Shown here piece after piece: positions 50,325-62,800 of a stretch of DNA of 64,000 nt (within the stretch, counting starts at the first letter, position 1; each line of letters begins with the position of its first letter). The DNA is taken from positions 31,316,185-31,380,184 of the forward strand of contig CM019220.1 in assembly GCA_009741485.1 (NCBI GenBank), in the 5' to 3' direction. The notes under the pieces are model-generated. The model had not been told where the DNA came from. It saw only the letters and a list, made by a program, of their open reading frames with translations, and did no database searches. The position numbers were made by a program, and so were the translations under genes. The stretch comes from Malurus cyaneus samueli. Its lineage: Eukaryota > Chordata > Aves > Passeriformes > Maluridae.

Positions 50325-53300
50325 TGCATCTATAGTTTGCAAGAGTGATTTTTGAAGATGGCCAGTATTTGCATCAGTTTGAATGGTTGCCTCCATCACC
50401 ACACAAACTTGTGATGAGTAGTCATACAGCTATTTCAGAATAATTTGGTTACAATAATAATTGCTGGGAAATGGTATGAGCTCTGTTGAGGTCTCACTTG
50501 GACTGTGGTAAGAATTATACATACTGGTTCAGCTGGGCATTTTCTTGGTGGATTTGCCTGTCGAAATATGTACACCCATTCTGTCCTGTATCTAAATCTG
50601 CCAAGATGTCTTCACAAACTCTTTTGTCTCCCACAATTACTGAACAAAGACATGTTTGGGAGCCCCCTAATTCAATGTCAGTGGTTTCAGTAGCTGCCTG
50701 CTGTCTAAGAGTAGTAGTTGTCCTAGTTCATTCTGCTGACTGACTTTGATAGGAATAATTTGAATGGCTTGTTGACAGAGCACCTCAGAAAAGTCTGTGC
50801 TGATGGTTCATTAACTAAATCTCTTATTTAAAAATACTATTTCATTCAATGATATATGTTGTCAAGTAAAGAATTTGAAACTTCTGCATTGTAGGAATGG
50901 CCTTCACAATCAGGCACTGATTCGGCATAGCACATGTAGGAAAAGAATGGTTTAGTCTCATGTTTCAATGGACTTCCATAATTGACAGCATTTCTAAATG
51001 TATTTTTCCAGGTTTTTTTTTAAAGTGAGAGAAGTCATCGGCTTAATCGTAGGCATGCATAATTCCTCTTGGATTGCAGCTGTGATAGAGGGGGGTTTAT
51101 TATAGTGATGTAGGTATTAAACACCCATCAAAGGCATGCCTTTAATGCCTTCAAACATACCACAAGTATTACAATGTCGTGAAAGGATGACTTAGTTATG
51201 GTGGTGTAAATTATAAGAACAATAAAAGTACTGCAAATGGTTTTATTTAACACTTTATTCGAAATACTGTTACATACTGTTTTGAATCTTTCCCCCTGCA
51301 AATGTTACATACTATTTTGAAGGGAAGTATTCTCAAATGGCTTTCAATAGGAAATGTGTCCACTGCTGTTTTTTCAATGTTTTTTGAGTGCATTTTGAGG
51401 TTGTCAGTTGTTTTGTTTGTGCTCTATCAAAATACTCTATTACACTGCAGATCAGCCAGATCAGTAACTGGTGTTCCCACCCAAAGCTGGGTGGCTCTTT
51501 TTTTTTGTGTGGACTGCTGTGTTTGTGCAGCTGCACAGGGAGGCAGATAGGAAAAGTAATCTGTCTTGAAAATAATCTTTTTTCTTTTCTTTTACTAGGC
51601 TGTTTTTCAGCAGAATCTAGTTGTACAGCTGGACAGTGAGCAGATCAGCAAACAAATGTGCTGGTATCCAAAAATGGTTTTGTGGGAATGGGAAGCAGAG
51701 AGTGAAGCAGTGGGGGGACTGCTCCCTTAAGTGTAACACCATCTTAAAACATTTACTGAAGTTCAGCCATGGTTCTAACCAAAACATTTGCTTACTTTGA
51801 GTAGAAAAATGAAATATTAAAATTCAGGTGCAACTGGTTCATCTTTTCAGATATTTCATTCTCACAAGCACTTGTTGATATCTTAATATTACTTAATTGA
51901 ACAGTAGAATATTGGCACAAAAGCAAATTAGCTGTTATAAATTCCATGCATTAATAGGCGTTTCATGGGCCACACCCAGTTTATACATGAAAGACTGCAA
52001 ATTAATTCTTGGTGAGCAGAGCTACTACTTACAGAACTTCCAACTATTCTGAAGTTTTTATATTCTTTTGAGCTCTGAGAAGGATGCTGTACTCAGCAAT
52101 TTCTTACAAATAACTGGCCCTTAGAAGAAGGCTGTCCAGTTTTTTATGTTCAACATAAATGCACCTTCCTGCATAACCTGAGCTGGTAGATTGCTACTGT
52201 ATTAGTTCAAGATCATTTTATTGTACTTGGTACTTGGCATTTCGAATACTTCACAGTTCAGATTTTAAAGAAGTATTCATAGTGTGTTCAGTTATGCATA
52301 AATGCTTTCTGTACTATTTAAGTCTTATCTGGTATTAACTTAGCAAATAGGACTTGGATCAATTAGTTAGTGGTCTGTTCTTACAAAGTGCCCCTCCTAC
52401 TGGGCTGTAGGTTTTCAAATAAATGAGTTTTACTGAAATCCACAAACCTGTTTCACTGAAATTGAAGAGGGAGGAAAAAACAGGAGATGGGTGAGAACTA
52501 AAGTTAGAAATGGTTGATTTTAATTTTTTTGATCTGTAGCATGTTTCCTGTTTGCATATGCAAAAGCTAATGGCAGCTTAAGGCTGATGAAACAAAAACA
52601 GGTTATCATTTAGTTAAAATGGTTTTATGGCTTTCTTAAAATTTCTTAAAAATATATTAATTTCACAATAATTTTTTAAAAATAATTTATCTTAAAAATG
52701 TGTGTGGGATTAATAGGATTTTGTAATCTAGTATTTCTAAAAATGTGAAATTTTGAAAATGTAGAGTAGTTAATTCAGATTTCCAGATTCCAGCCTTTTT
52801 TTTGAATATTTATATGAAGTATTGCACAGTTTGGGACGCTAGTAAGCTGCATATGTCACTCCTGTGTGTACATTGAAGTGAATTCCTGCAATGTAGAAAA
52901 GAAGTTATATTCTTAGGAATTGTAAGAAAAACTGCCCTTATGTAGTCAATAACTTTATTTCAAGAAATATTTCTCCTTTTAAGAAATTGCCATTTCACAT
53001 AGAGCTGTTACTCTGAGAAGTTCTTGATAGAAATGAAATTACACGAGTGCTGAACTTCTCACAGCCTCACAGAGAGGATGCCTTAGTTTGGTAAGAATAT
53101 TGCTTTGTCTTTATTTTTAGCACCTTTTGTCTCCCTGGGTTCTCTCTTGCCTTAGCTGAAGCATGTGTTTGGTGTGGAACTCGTAGTTGCCCATGAAATC
53201 TTGCTAAGGTACTTAACCTCCCTGTGGCATTCAAACTGAGTTTTTTGTCGATGAGCAGAACATTCTTCAGAGAAAACAAAGATAAGAAAGTTGAACAACA

Positions 53301-56263
53301 AGGGAGAGAAACAGAACTTACTTGGGAAGGAGCGTGGGGAGAAATCAGCCCATTTATATTACAAATATTTCAGGTTATTAAAATTGTTTGGGGCAGGCAA
53401 GAAAAAGGGTTGGGGGGAAGAAAATTAGGCACTTAAAATGTTCTAGTCAGCATTGTACACTACAAAAAATGCTGTTGTATGTGGGCTGCAGATGCTGGAA
53501 TAACAGATGTGGCTTTCATGTGAGTTTGAATTTTGTGTGACCACATTATTTGAATCCAAGTTTCTTGTTTAAAGTAAAGCCTAACTCTTGAACTAGTTTT
53601 CTAGTCACAGTGAAGCAGTTGGTTATAAATAAACAAAGCTGTGCCCCCAAATCATGTTCATATTTCAGGTTTTTAAGGCATAAAGTGCTATGTGAGAAGA
53701 ACAGTTGAAACAGTAAACACTATTGAATAAATTTCAGAAAATTTAAGAAAATGGAAATAGAAAAAAAAAAAAACTAAAGAAAGCACACCCCCAGCTCTGA
53801 TCACAGGTGCTTTTGCTTAAATAGCTGAAACACCCTAGGCAGACAGTGGTTTGCATAGAGATAAGGTGACTTCCATGCAGAGAAGGTAACTCTGTGCTCA
53901 GGTGCTGCTCAGGAGCTTTCACCTCCAGCCTCTGGGTGGGAGTTCTGCCCTTGCTGAGAATGATCTCTGCTGAGTGGGAAGGGCACGGGATGCACTGGGC
54001 AGCACCATGTGGCTTTCTCAAATGTGCACTGGAGGGACACACTTCCATCTTTCCCTTTGCAAATGTTCCAATTTCGGAGCTTGGCCCCGAGTGGGGTTCT
54101 GCCGTTGCCTGAGGTGTGGGGAAGGACTCCCCATGTTGCAGCTCAGGTATGTAGCAGGTGCTGTTATTTGCAGCCGTGCCCTTTACAGTTCTGTAGTTTC
54201 ATACCAACCCGCAGCTTGGAGATGTTTTCCCTCCTGTCTGCCCAGGATTAGGTTCCAGCCCATCAGCAGCTGTGGAGAGAAGGAGGGGAGGCAGTAGGGA
54301 ATCAAACACATCAATGGAATTAGGCAAAGGCTGACAGCAGTAATAGGCAGAATCTTTTTCAACTTCGGTGTAGCTTTGGCCTCAGGCTGCCCTTGAATAT
54401 TCTCTTGAAGGGATTTGAGAGTCTTAATGTTCCTATAATGAGATCAGCTATATACAATTTTGTGCCGCTGAAGTGTATAGAACTTGGACTTCAGCTTTCC
54501 GGTATTACACACATATGAGTGTTGCCTGACAGGTTAAACATGACAGCTGTTTACAATGCCTAGAGAATAATGAATCTTGTTTAAAAAGAAAGAAATCATT
54601 AACTCTTTCTGGTTGTTCTTTTTGGAAGTTTTTATTATGTGTAAGTTTATTTTTTAAGCCTCTGTTCTGTTACAAGAATTGCAGTAGAAGATATGGAATA
54701 TTATATAACACAAGATCAAAATTACTGTGCTAGGGTTTTTACTATTTAACTGAAAAGAGACAAGTAATAGATTTTGGAATTGGTCTGATATTGCTCGGTT
54801 CATGTTTTTCAGCAAAGAATCATGAGCATAGGTTACAAACTATTTTAACCATTAGGGCATGGAGAAAAGGTACCATTCAAAGCTAAACACCACAATTAGG
54901 GATGCATGACTAAAGTTTCCAAGTAATGTATTAGTAGTATTGTATGAGACAGTCACATGGAAAAGATCATGAGGTTGTGAAAAGGATTATGAGCATGCTT
55001 TAGTCATGAATTTCCTGGTAGAGATATTTTAGTCTGGATCGTGCTTGTTTAAATGAGCATAATTTGACTTCGCCTGTTCTGGTTGTATTATCATTACGTG
55101 GAAAAGGGGGAGAAAAGATGTCTTACCTACAAAAGTAAGATTCTTTGAGTAACTGACTTTTACTTGAAGTTGCAATGCTGTTTTCAGTGCTGAGAAGCTG
55201 AAGTTACAAAGATGCTTGAGCAGTTTGCTGGAGGATTACAGCATACTGTATGTACTTACTCAACCATATGTAAGTTCATCTTTCTCCCAGGGCTTTCACT
55301 TCTCTGGAGTGTCCCTGAATGGTTTGGTGCAGATCCTGAACCTGCTCTTCACATTAGGTGGCATTCAACATTGTAAATCCTCAGTGGATGAAACCAGCAT
55401 ATTCCTACCTAAATGTGGAGCTCTCCTGATCATACTCCTGATTATTGCCAGAGTGTTTCTGCCTCCTGGCATGTCCTGGAAGTCAGAGCCCAGGTTCTCA
55501 GGCTGTGTGAGACGGAGCAGATGGCCCTCATTAAAGGTGTTTCCAGGCACTCACACAGTCTGAGGGTTGGCTCAGTCCAGTGATTCCTGGATAAAGATTT
55601 GCTGCTGGTTCTGTTGTACTCCACCAGTACCAACACTTATCTGTCTCCTCAAAGGAAAATGGAAAAAGCTTCTGGGGGGTGCTTTAAGATGTTTTTTATG
55701 ATTCTGTACTAATCTCAGGGATGCATTTGTAAGATCATTAGGGATGTCTTCAAGAGAGCCTGTGAGGGAAAAACACTATATGAAAATAATAGCTCTGTAA
55801 ATTTTGGGGAATGAATTTATCATACTGAACTACTTGAAAAATTTTGTCACAGCCCTTAAATCAGTAACTGGAATGTAGGGGACTGAACTGGAGACAAACC
55901 ACAGTCATTCCAGACTGGTGATTGAAGTTATTTATAAAAACAAACCACTAATGTACAATGAGTACCACTGACCTGATGTCCGTGGAATCAATTTTGATGT
56001 GGATGACTCCATTTGACAGATATTCTTCTGGTCTTCTATTTTTTAAGGGGACAGTATTGCAAAAGAGAGTTTTGCTTTTTAAAAAAAATACTGTGTTCCA
56101 GTGAAAAGTGAATTTTCATGTTTTGGATTTGCAGAACTTAACACTAGAAAGTTTTTCTTGTCTTCTGTATAGGCACATTCATTTGCTATACAAAATCATT
56201 AGAAGGCAGCTCTTTTCTGTTCTCTGCCAACCTGTTACAAGTATAGGAGCTTCCAACATATTT

Positions 56264-56277
56264 TGTGTGTGTGTGTG
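56264..56277. repeat. (GT)7 microsatellite
   Basis: Seven GT units in intron 1; shared with birds and other vertebrates as a common microsatellite type. Confidence 0.85.
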
Positions 56278-57539
56278 CAATATTATGGCTACAAATGTAT
56301 AAGCACAAGACAGTATTTTTGGAGAGTAAGATGAACCTTAAATATTTGTGGTTTACTGCAGAGCACTTTCCTGACTGATGCCACAAAGCCCATTTTAGTG
56401 AACAGCTAAACAGTGGGAGGCTTGGGAAGGACAACCAAATTTCTCCATTCTTGTGTGAGAGTCAGTGGCACTTTGGGTCACTAAAGTCACTGCATTGCCC
56501 AGGTCACTTGTGTCTTTGTCAACATAGGGCTGGTGATTGTTCTAGTAAGGTGCAATCAGCAGCTAAACCACAGGCAGTGTTAAAGGCTTAAAGCATATTT
56601 CTCATGTTTCCTGTTCCTTTACATCCTTGCATTTGCTGCAGTGCAAAATGGTGAATTGTTTTCAATTCTGAACACAAGATATGTTTTTGCAGTGTCTCCT
56701 TTATAACTTGGTGTAGAATTGTAAGTTTTTTACATGTAACACTGAATTGAAAACCACATTGTGTCAATGATATAATTTCTGAAAATTGGCACTAACTGCT
56801 TTCAGCTTGACAGATGTCAGCAAGAACAGTATTTTTTGAGTTGCTAAGCAGGTATTTTCCATATAACCTTACTTTTAAACAAATGTCCACACAGGTCTTT
56901 GAAGTCAGTAAACCAGTGTAAGTAAAAGGTACTAAGAATACGAACATTTAAGCAATACATTGAATTTGGTGAATGACAACTTATTTTTATACTGGTAATG
57001 GCTGATTTCAAAACAGGGAGTTGTGCAGTGTGTGTTTAGTGGAGGCACTTTAGCAGCACAAAAGAGAACAAATGCTGCATTGGTTTTCAGCTGTATTACC
57101 TGCCTGTCACCCCCTTGAACAGGAAAATACAGTATTGTTATTTTAAAATAATTTTCATTCTTTTGTAACTTGTGTTTTATCAAGATTTGCAATATTACAC
57201 GTTATCATAAGCACAGGTGCCTCTGTAAATGTGCACAAAAACGTTCTGATACGACTGACTGTAAATGTTGTTAATCTTTTTCTTATAATCACCTCATGTA
57301 CGTATGGTTTGTAAAACAACATCTCTAAAATACAGTCTGTCTTGCTGTTGGATAAGAAAAATATATTAATACAACTGCAGTTCAAGTACTGCAATTTTCT
57401 ATTCTTTTAATGCCAATATCTTAAACATTTTGTGAGTATTCAGTTGGCACACGTACCAAACTGATGCGTCGTATAAGTTGACATTGAGATTGCTTTTGCA
57501 GCTAAGTGCTTCCCTTTGTGTTTCTTGTAGGAAACAGAG

Positions 57540-58604
57540 ATGAAGGTACACATGCACACCAAATTTTGCATCATTTGTTTGCTGACATTTATTTTCCATC
57601 AGTGCAATCATTGCCATGGAGATGGACATAACAGCGGTCCCAAAAAGGATCGTGTGCACGACCATAATGACTATCAGATCTCAAATGAATCGTACTTCCA
57701 GAATGGAGGAACAGAATCTATGCCCAGTAAATTTTCAACGCTGGAAGCAGAAAATGAACAAAAATACTACATCGCAAAGATTTTTGATCGCTACGGTGAA
57801 AATGGAAGATTATCTTTTTTTGGCCTGGAAAAACTGTTAATAAGCCTTGGTTTGGGAGAGGTAAAAGTAGTGATGATAAACCACGATGATATTGGCCATG
57901 ATCATGTTTCTCACTTGTATGCTTTGGAAGTACAGGAAGGAAAGCGTTTTCATCCTCATAGTCGTGCTCACAGCCACTCCAGTTCAGAAAACCAGACCAC
58001 GGCTGGTGTGTCTGCAAAGAGAAATCATAAATGCGACGCTGAGAGAGACACAGCGGTGCCCTCGGTGAAGGAGGATGGCAAACACGTTCATAACCAAAGC
58101 CGCCGTCACCACCACCACCATCACTCGCGCCCACACCGGCACGACCACAACGGCACACACCACTCCCGCAACGATTCCGTCAGTCACGGCGAGCACGGCG
58201 AGCAGAGCCACGAGCCTTCCACAGAGACCAACACCACCCAGGAGCAGCCCGAGAGGAAACAGCGGAAACAGAAGAAGAAGCAGAAGAAGATCAGCGAGAC
58301 GTCGGGAGATGCTACGTGGGATTACAGCCCGGATCACGATCCCGGTGATCAGTACGAGCACAATCGCGTCCATAAACACGACCACGTCCACGATGCCTCT
58401 CACTTGCACGTGCACCACCACGACCACGGCGGCGATCGCTCTGCTGGCCACGGACACCAGGATGGCAGTTCAGGCAGTGCCGACGGGCACCGCCACACCA
58501 GCAAACGAGAGGCCTCTCACAAGCAGATCAGTGTGAGGAAACATGCTCTTTCTGCAGCACGCGGTCACAAGGACCACGGTGAAGATGAGCATGACCGTGA
58601 AGAG
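57540..58604 (+). CDS. SLC39A10: Zinc transporter ZIP10, first coding exon (residues 1-355)
   Basis: ZIP10 imports Zn2+ across the plasma membrane; this exon encodes the signal peptide and most of the extracellular N-terminal domain. The exon starts at 57531 after TTTCTTGTAG, with ATG nine bases in. Residues 1-25 form a hydrophobic signal peptide (CIICLLTFIFH core). Residues 70-125 match the conserved helix-rich part of LIV-1 ectodomains (YYIAKIFDRYGENGRLSFFG, then GHDHVSHL). Residues 137-355 are His-rich and disordered, with six consecutive His at 190-195, many HDH/HGH clusters and a basic run at 239-250. N-glycosylation sequons are at N49, N151, N185, N204, N211 and N231. The exon ends in phase 0 at GAAGAG|GTGAGT; the open frame runs 16 codons further into the intron. 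The start matches the family N-terminus MKVHMHTKFC. The second half is much richer in C-ending codons than the first. ZIP6 is the closest paralogue, but the N-terminus fits ZIP10. Confidence 0.96.
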
Positions 58605-59621
58605 GTGAGTAGCAAATGGAGAGCTGGTAAGTTGACTTGGGCCGCTGCCACATAGTAATTGAAGGTGCATACCCACAAATAACAGAGAGGCACATTTGGG
58701 ACCATGCGTAATACAGGTAGCAGGGTGAAGTGACAGTGCTGGAGGTCACTGACACAGTTCTGAGTTTACTTTGAGATGTAATTTCTGTGTGCCCATCACC
58801 CATCTTTTCTCAGAGACCTATTGTCATGCCTAATTATCTGTATGAAGTTGATCCCTAAAGCTTTCTGAGATACCCTACTTACAGGTGAGGTTTTTTTCCC
58901 TTCCCAAGTACAGGAATGTTGCCACCACAGGCACCATTTCTGGACTTCTTTCTGAATCTGAGATCATTAATATTTTTGAAAACTGCACAGACACTCTTTC
59001 CTAATAGGAAACACCTGCATCTTTTCAGCACACTGCTGATGTCTTTCTCCTAAGAGATTAAGAAGCTGTTGCAGGTGTAGTTCTGGAAGCACTGTGCACG
59101 GCAGAAGCTCCTCTGATTTTTCCTTCAGCGTCCATTATTTCTGCCAGCACCATAAATCTCTTCCCCTTCCAGTTGACTACAGATGCAGGACCTTGTGCTG
59201 TCAATTTAAAACTAGAGTGCCGAGTTTGAGGTTTCAAACTGAATTAAAAAGTGAAACTCAAAACACAGAAGGTTGGTAGGTAAACAGAAGTGCTGAAAAA
59301 CCTATTTTGGATTTACATTTTTCCACTCCTCACCTGCTGCACTTTCTTCATTGCATGTACTGTGTAAAGAATATGGAAATTCCTTTTCATTGACATTTAT
59401 ATAAAGTTATGTCGTTGTTGGGAGAGTGGAATTTGCAGTGCAGATATTTTCACTGTTTCTTTACCTTCATAAACCCCTTAGATCAGTTTAAGACATGTTT
59501 TAGTACTGGTGGAATGTTTGGATCAAAGCTTCTTTTCTCTTTGTGTTTTCAAATAATACGCTACATTTCCCATAAGTGAAAATAGTTGCTTTTGTATTTA
59601 CTTTTTACAATTTGTTTGCAG
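58605..59621 (+). other. SLC39A10: SLC39A10 intron 2 (1,017 bp)
   Basis: Bounded by GTGAGT (58605) and TTTGTTTGCAG (ending 59621), phase 0. No gene or repeat recognised inside. Confidence 0.9.
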
Positions 59622-59823
59622 TGCTTAAACGCTACACAGCTGCTACGGTACTATGGTCTGGAAGCCAACTCTGTAATATCTCCCGAGCTGTTTGTGTACA
59701 TTTGTCCTGCTTTGCTATACCAGATCGAGAGAAGGCTTTGTATTGTACATTATGATGAGCTGGATGATTTAATGAAAAGTAAAAATGCATCACGTGAGAA
59801 TGAAGATAAAACAAGTGCATCAG
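59622..59823 (+). CDS. SLC39A10: Zinc transporter ZIP10, second coding exon (residues 356-422)
   Basis: Encodes 67 residues plus the first base of a split codon. It continues the ectodomain directly: CLNATQLLRYYGLEANSVIS, then the PAL motif in CPALLYQ (C383, P384-L386), the hallmark of the LIV-1 subfamily PAL-containing domain, which mediates ectodomain dimerisation in family structures. Cysteines 356, 383 and 395 are at positions conserved in ZIP10 (and in the region related to prion proteins), likely disulphide partners. Sequons lie at N358 and N410. The acceptor is TTTGCAG|TGC and the donor CAG|GTAGGT (59824), phase 1. In other ZIP10 proteins the next residues are Ala-Trp followed by the first transmembrane helix, so the next exon should begin there. 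The left boundary in phase 0 joins perfectly with the previous exon. Confidence 0.95.
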
Positions 59824-62800
59824 GTAGGTGTGTAACATCTAAAGCTTTCAAAATTATTTTGCACTGTAAATATAAACTTTAAAGTTTGGCATGTCATACA
59901 ACTTAGCATTTCCTGTAGATTGAAGTAATGGTTGAAATTTAACATATTAGAAAAAATTTGAGAAGCATACTCCTTTAAATCGGGAGTGACAGCATCCTGG
60001 TAGGTGGTATCACAGCTTCTCCTATGTAACCCTGGATCAAAGAGGCACCTTTCGGGTTTGTTCCTTTTCCTCTTTTTAGCTGTTATTTCCACTATTTTAT
60101 GTTTGCTTTGTTTTATATTTTTTTGTCCTCTGTTATTGAGGCCTAACCTCTTATCATCAGGCCAAGGTATTTTGGCCTGTATTTTTCCAGCATATCTTGA
60201 GCTCCTGGATTCTTGTACTCCAGCACAGGCAAGGTACAGAATCTTTGGAGACAGGAGCACCTCTAAGGATGAGCAAGTGCACCCACAGTTTGGATTGTTG
60301 CCATCATTTAATATATGTCATGTCTTTTTATTCATAGTAGGACTGAGGTGGTCCATATGTTTATCTGAAAATTGGAAGGTTGCAGTGTTACTTTGGCACT
60401 AAGTTTCTTAACTAATTTAACCTGGACCTATTAATTCATGAATAGAGAACAACACCTTCTGCACAGTTCACTCACTGGAAGACAAGATTTTAGGTGTTAC
60501 CATTTTTATATTCTAGCAGTGATACAAACTTGTAGAATTTACATCCAGAATTTTTAGTGAACTTTAAAAATAGACACAAGCAAGATAAAAGAGCATTTGA
60601 ATTGTCATTTCTGACACTTCCCTCTTCTGACTTCCAGTGTCAATTGCTCTGTACTGTTTCTCTCTAAACACGTTCCATAAAAATTCTCTGTTCCCAGTTT
60701 TAATTGTTTTGTCTGTACCTTGAGTAAAACTGAGTAGGCTTCTTATCTCATTGCCATAGTTCTAAGCTAAAAATATTTTTACTGCTGTTAAAACAGTTAC
60801 TTTAAGGGCAGAATCCATCGTTGTGATTTCATAATTGAATGTACTTTTCAAATACCTGTTTGCTACAGTTATCTACCATAAATCATAAATGAACTGTTGA
60901 TTTTTATTTGCACTGAATACTAAAAATCTAAAAAATCTGGGATATAAAGTCTGTATTTTGAAAATAAAAGTATTGGTAATGTGAATGTTGATTAGTACAT
61001 AGGTGTTTATTAACATCATTACAAATAAAGATTGAAATAACTATATTCTTATAGATGTTAATAACTTGGAAAGAATGCATTGCAGTAATCTTTCCTAACA
61101 ATTCTAGAGTCATTAAAATAATTAACTTATACATAAATCTCCACTAGTGATGCATCTGCTGTCTTGTTAGCTGTTCAGAGATTGCTGTAAACCAGCTATA
61201 GTGTGCATTTTATACAACAGCAAATTGCTGTGTGCTGTGGTCTCATGGTAGTAAGCGTTGACCCCTGTCTTATTACCAAGAGCATTGCTAGAGTCCTCTA
61301 AGCATTTTCTGCCAATTAAAATGTTGAAACCCTGTACAAAACTGTCATGTTGCACATACTTTGAACCAGTTTAATTAGGATGCTTCTACAGATGAGTGCT
61401 TCTTTTTAAAAGATTGCATTTTATTTCTCTGTAATGAGAAAAGGAGATGAAGAATAACTCAGCTTGAAGACCTTTAATGTTTTAAGAGACTTAATTAGCA
61501 AAATTAGTGAAGCTTATTGTGAACATTTAACATGTTTTATGGCATCCAATACCTTGAATATAAATAACATCTTCACCAGTTAGTTGTAAAAATTTGGTTT
61601 CTAATTTACTGATTCGGCTCTCAAGCAGTAACCTCCAGGGCAGGGTCAGCTTGATTAGATAATATTAAATCATTCTTCATAACAATTTCCTGTAAACTCT
61701 TGTATTAAATACAGCAAGATTTCAGTTGATACAATAGTAATTGTTCCTTCTTATGTAAGGAAGTTAATCATAAAATAACAAATCGTAATTGAAATATGGG
61801 GATTGTGGGAGGTGTAGGGAAAGTGTCAGTCTTACAGTAACTTAACCTACAAGTTGTAGGATTGTACTAAAATAAAAATGTGTGCCCTCCCAAGCTAATA
61901 CAAATATTTTTAAATAGAAGTATTCACCAAAGTTAGGAGGATGCAGTCATTTTTAAACATGAGCTTTGGTTGGTTTACTTTTGCTTTAAGTTTAAGCTTT
62001 CAAAAAATCTTAACAGGCCAGTGTTGCTTCTGTACCGGCCTGTGAGGATTCCATTACCTCTGATAGTGTGGTTTTTTAAAGTATTCATTAACTCTAACAA
62101 AAAACTTAAGCCACTTGGATTTTCTTCCTGTAATTTACCGATCTGTAACCTCTTCTGGTGGAAGATTTTCAAGGGCTTATCCCTAGAACTGAGCTTTCAC
62201 AGTGTGCCTGGAAGAGGGGTCATTGTCAATGCTGAGGGCTCCTAAGCAGCTTAAAATGAAAGGCACACCCTGCTATGAAGGAAGCTAGTAAAGGTTACAA
62301 GAAACAGGGGCATTTTGTTTAAAGATGGAGATCACTTAGAGCTGTTGATAGAAGCATTTCAGATCAGGTACAAGCTGTAATTCTGCCTGTGCAGATGCCA
62401 GTAATCCCCAGAGCTCGATCCGAGAGGGGCACAAATTCCATATTCTAATTCCCATGTGCCTCATCTTAATCATGATGCCATGTTTAGGTCCTGTATCATT
62501 CATAGGAGGTGTGTTTGCCAAATCTGCTGTGATATATGAAACTTCAGCCTTTCCACTTATCTCCATGTAAGGCTGTTGATCGTCTAACCTGGCACTGGAC
62601 ATCAGAGTGTGTCCAGACTGGGGGCACTGTCCTGCCCAGTGGCTGTGTCATTTTTATTTGGGCTGCTTGTGCATGCCTGCTCGATTCAGCATTGAAGGAC
62701 AGTCCATGTACCCTGGGTTTGCAGCAGAGCCTGTTAATCCAGGGTATGTGGCTGAAGAGCTCTGGATATGAATCAAGGCTGGGGCATTATTTTGGTCATC

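Larger units (their letters stand above)
42320..57530 (+). other. SLC39A10: SLC39A10 intron 1 (about 15.2 kb)
   Basis: Runs from the candidate donor GTAATC to the strong acceptor TTTCTTGTAG (57521-57530). The first 400 bp are still CpG-island, the rest AT-rich. It holds a perfect 21-bp hairpin (48465-48512), a (TA)7 tract (50311-50324), a (GT)7 tract (56264-56277), a 13-base A run near 53761 and a moderately GC-richer patch near 53880-54300. Open frames such as 43455-43967 (-, 170 codons) and 55216-55563 (+, 115 codons) are unrecognised and probably chance. Confidence 0.6.

Noticed and set aside
57984..58457. 157-codon hydrophobic minus-strand frame opposite the ZIP10 His-rich exon
   Set aside because: Antisense of His codons reads as Val/Met-rich; a shadow of the real gene.
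58605..58655. Continuation of the ZIP10 reading frame past 58604
   Set aside because: The GTGAGT donor and the perfect phase-0 join to 59622, with the conserved E-C-L-N junction, show this is intron read-through.
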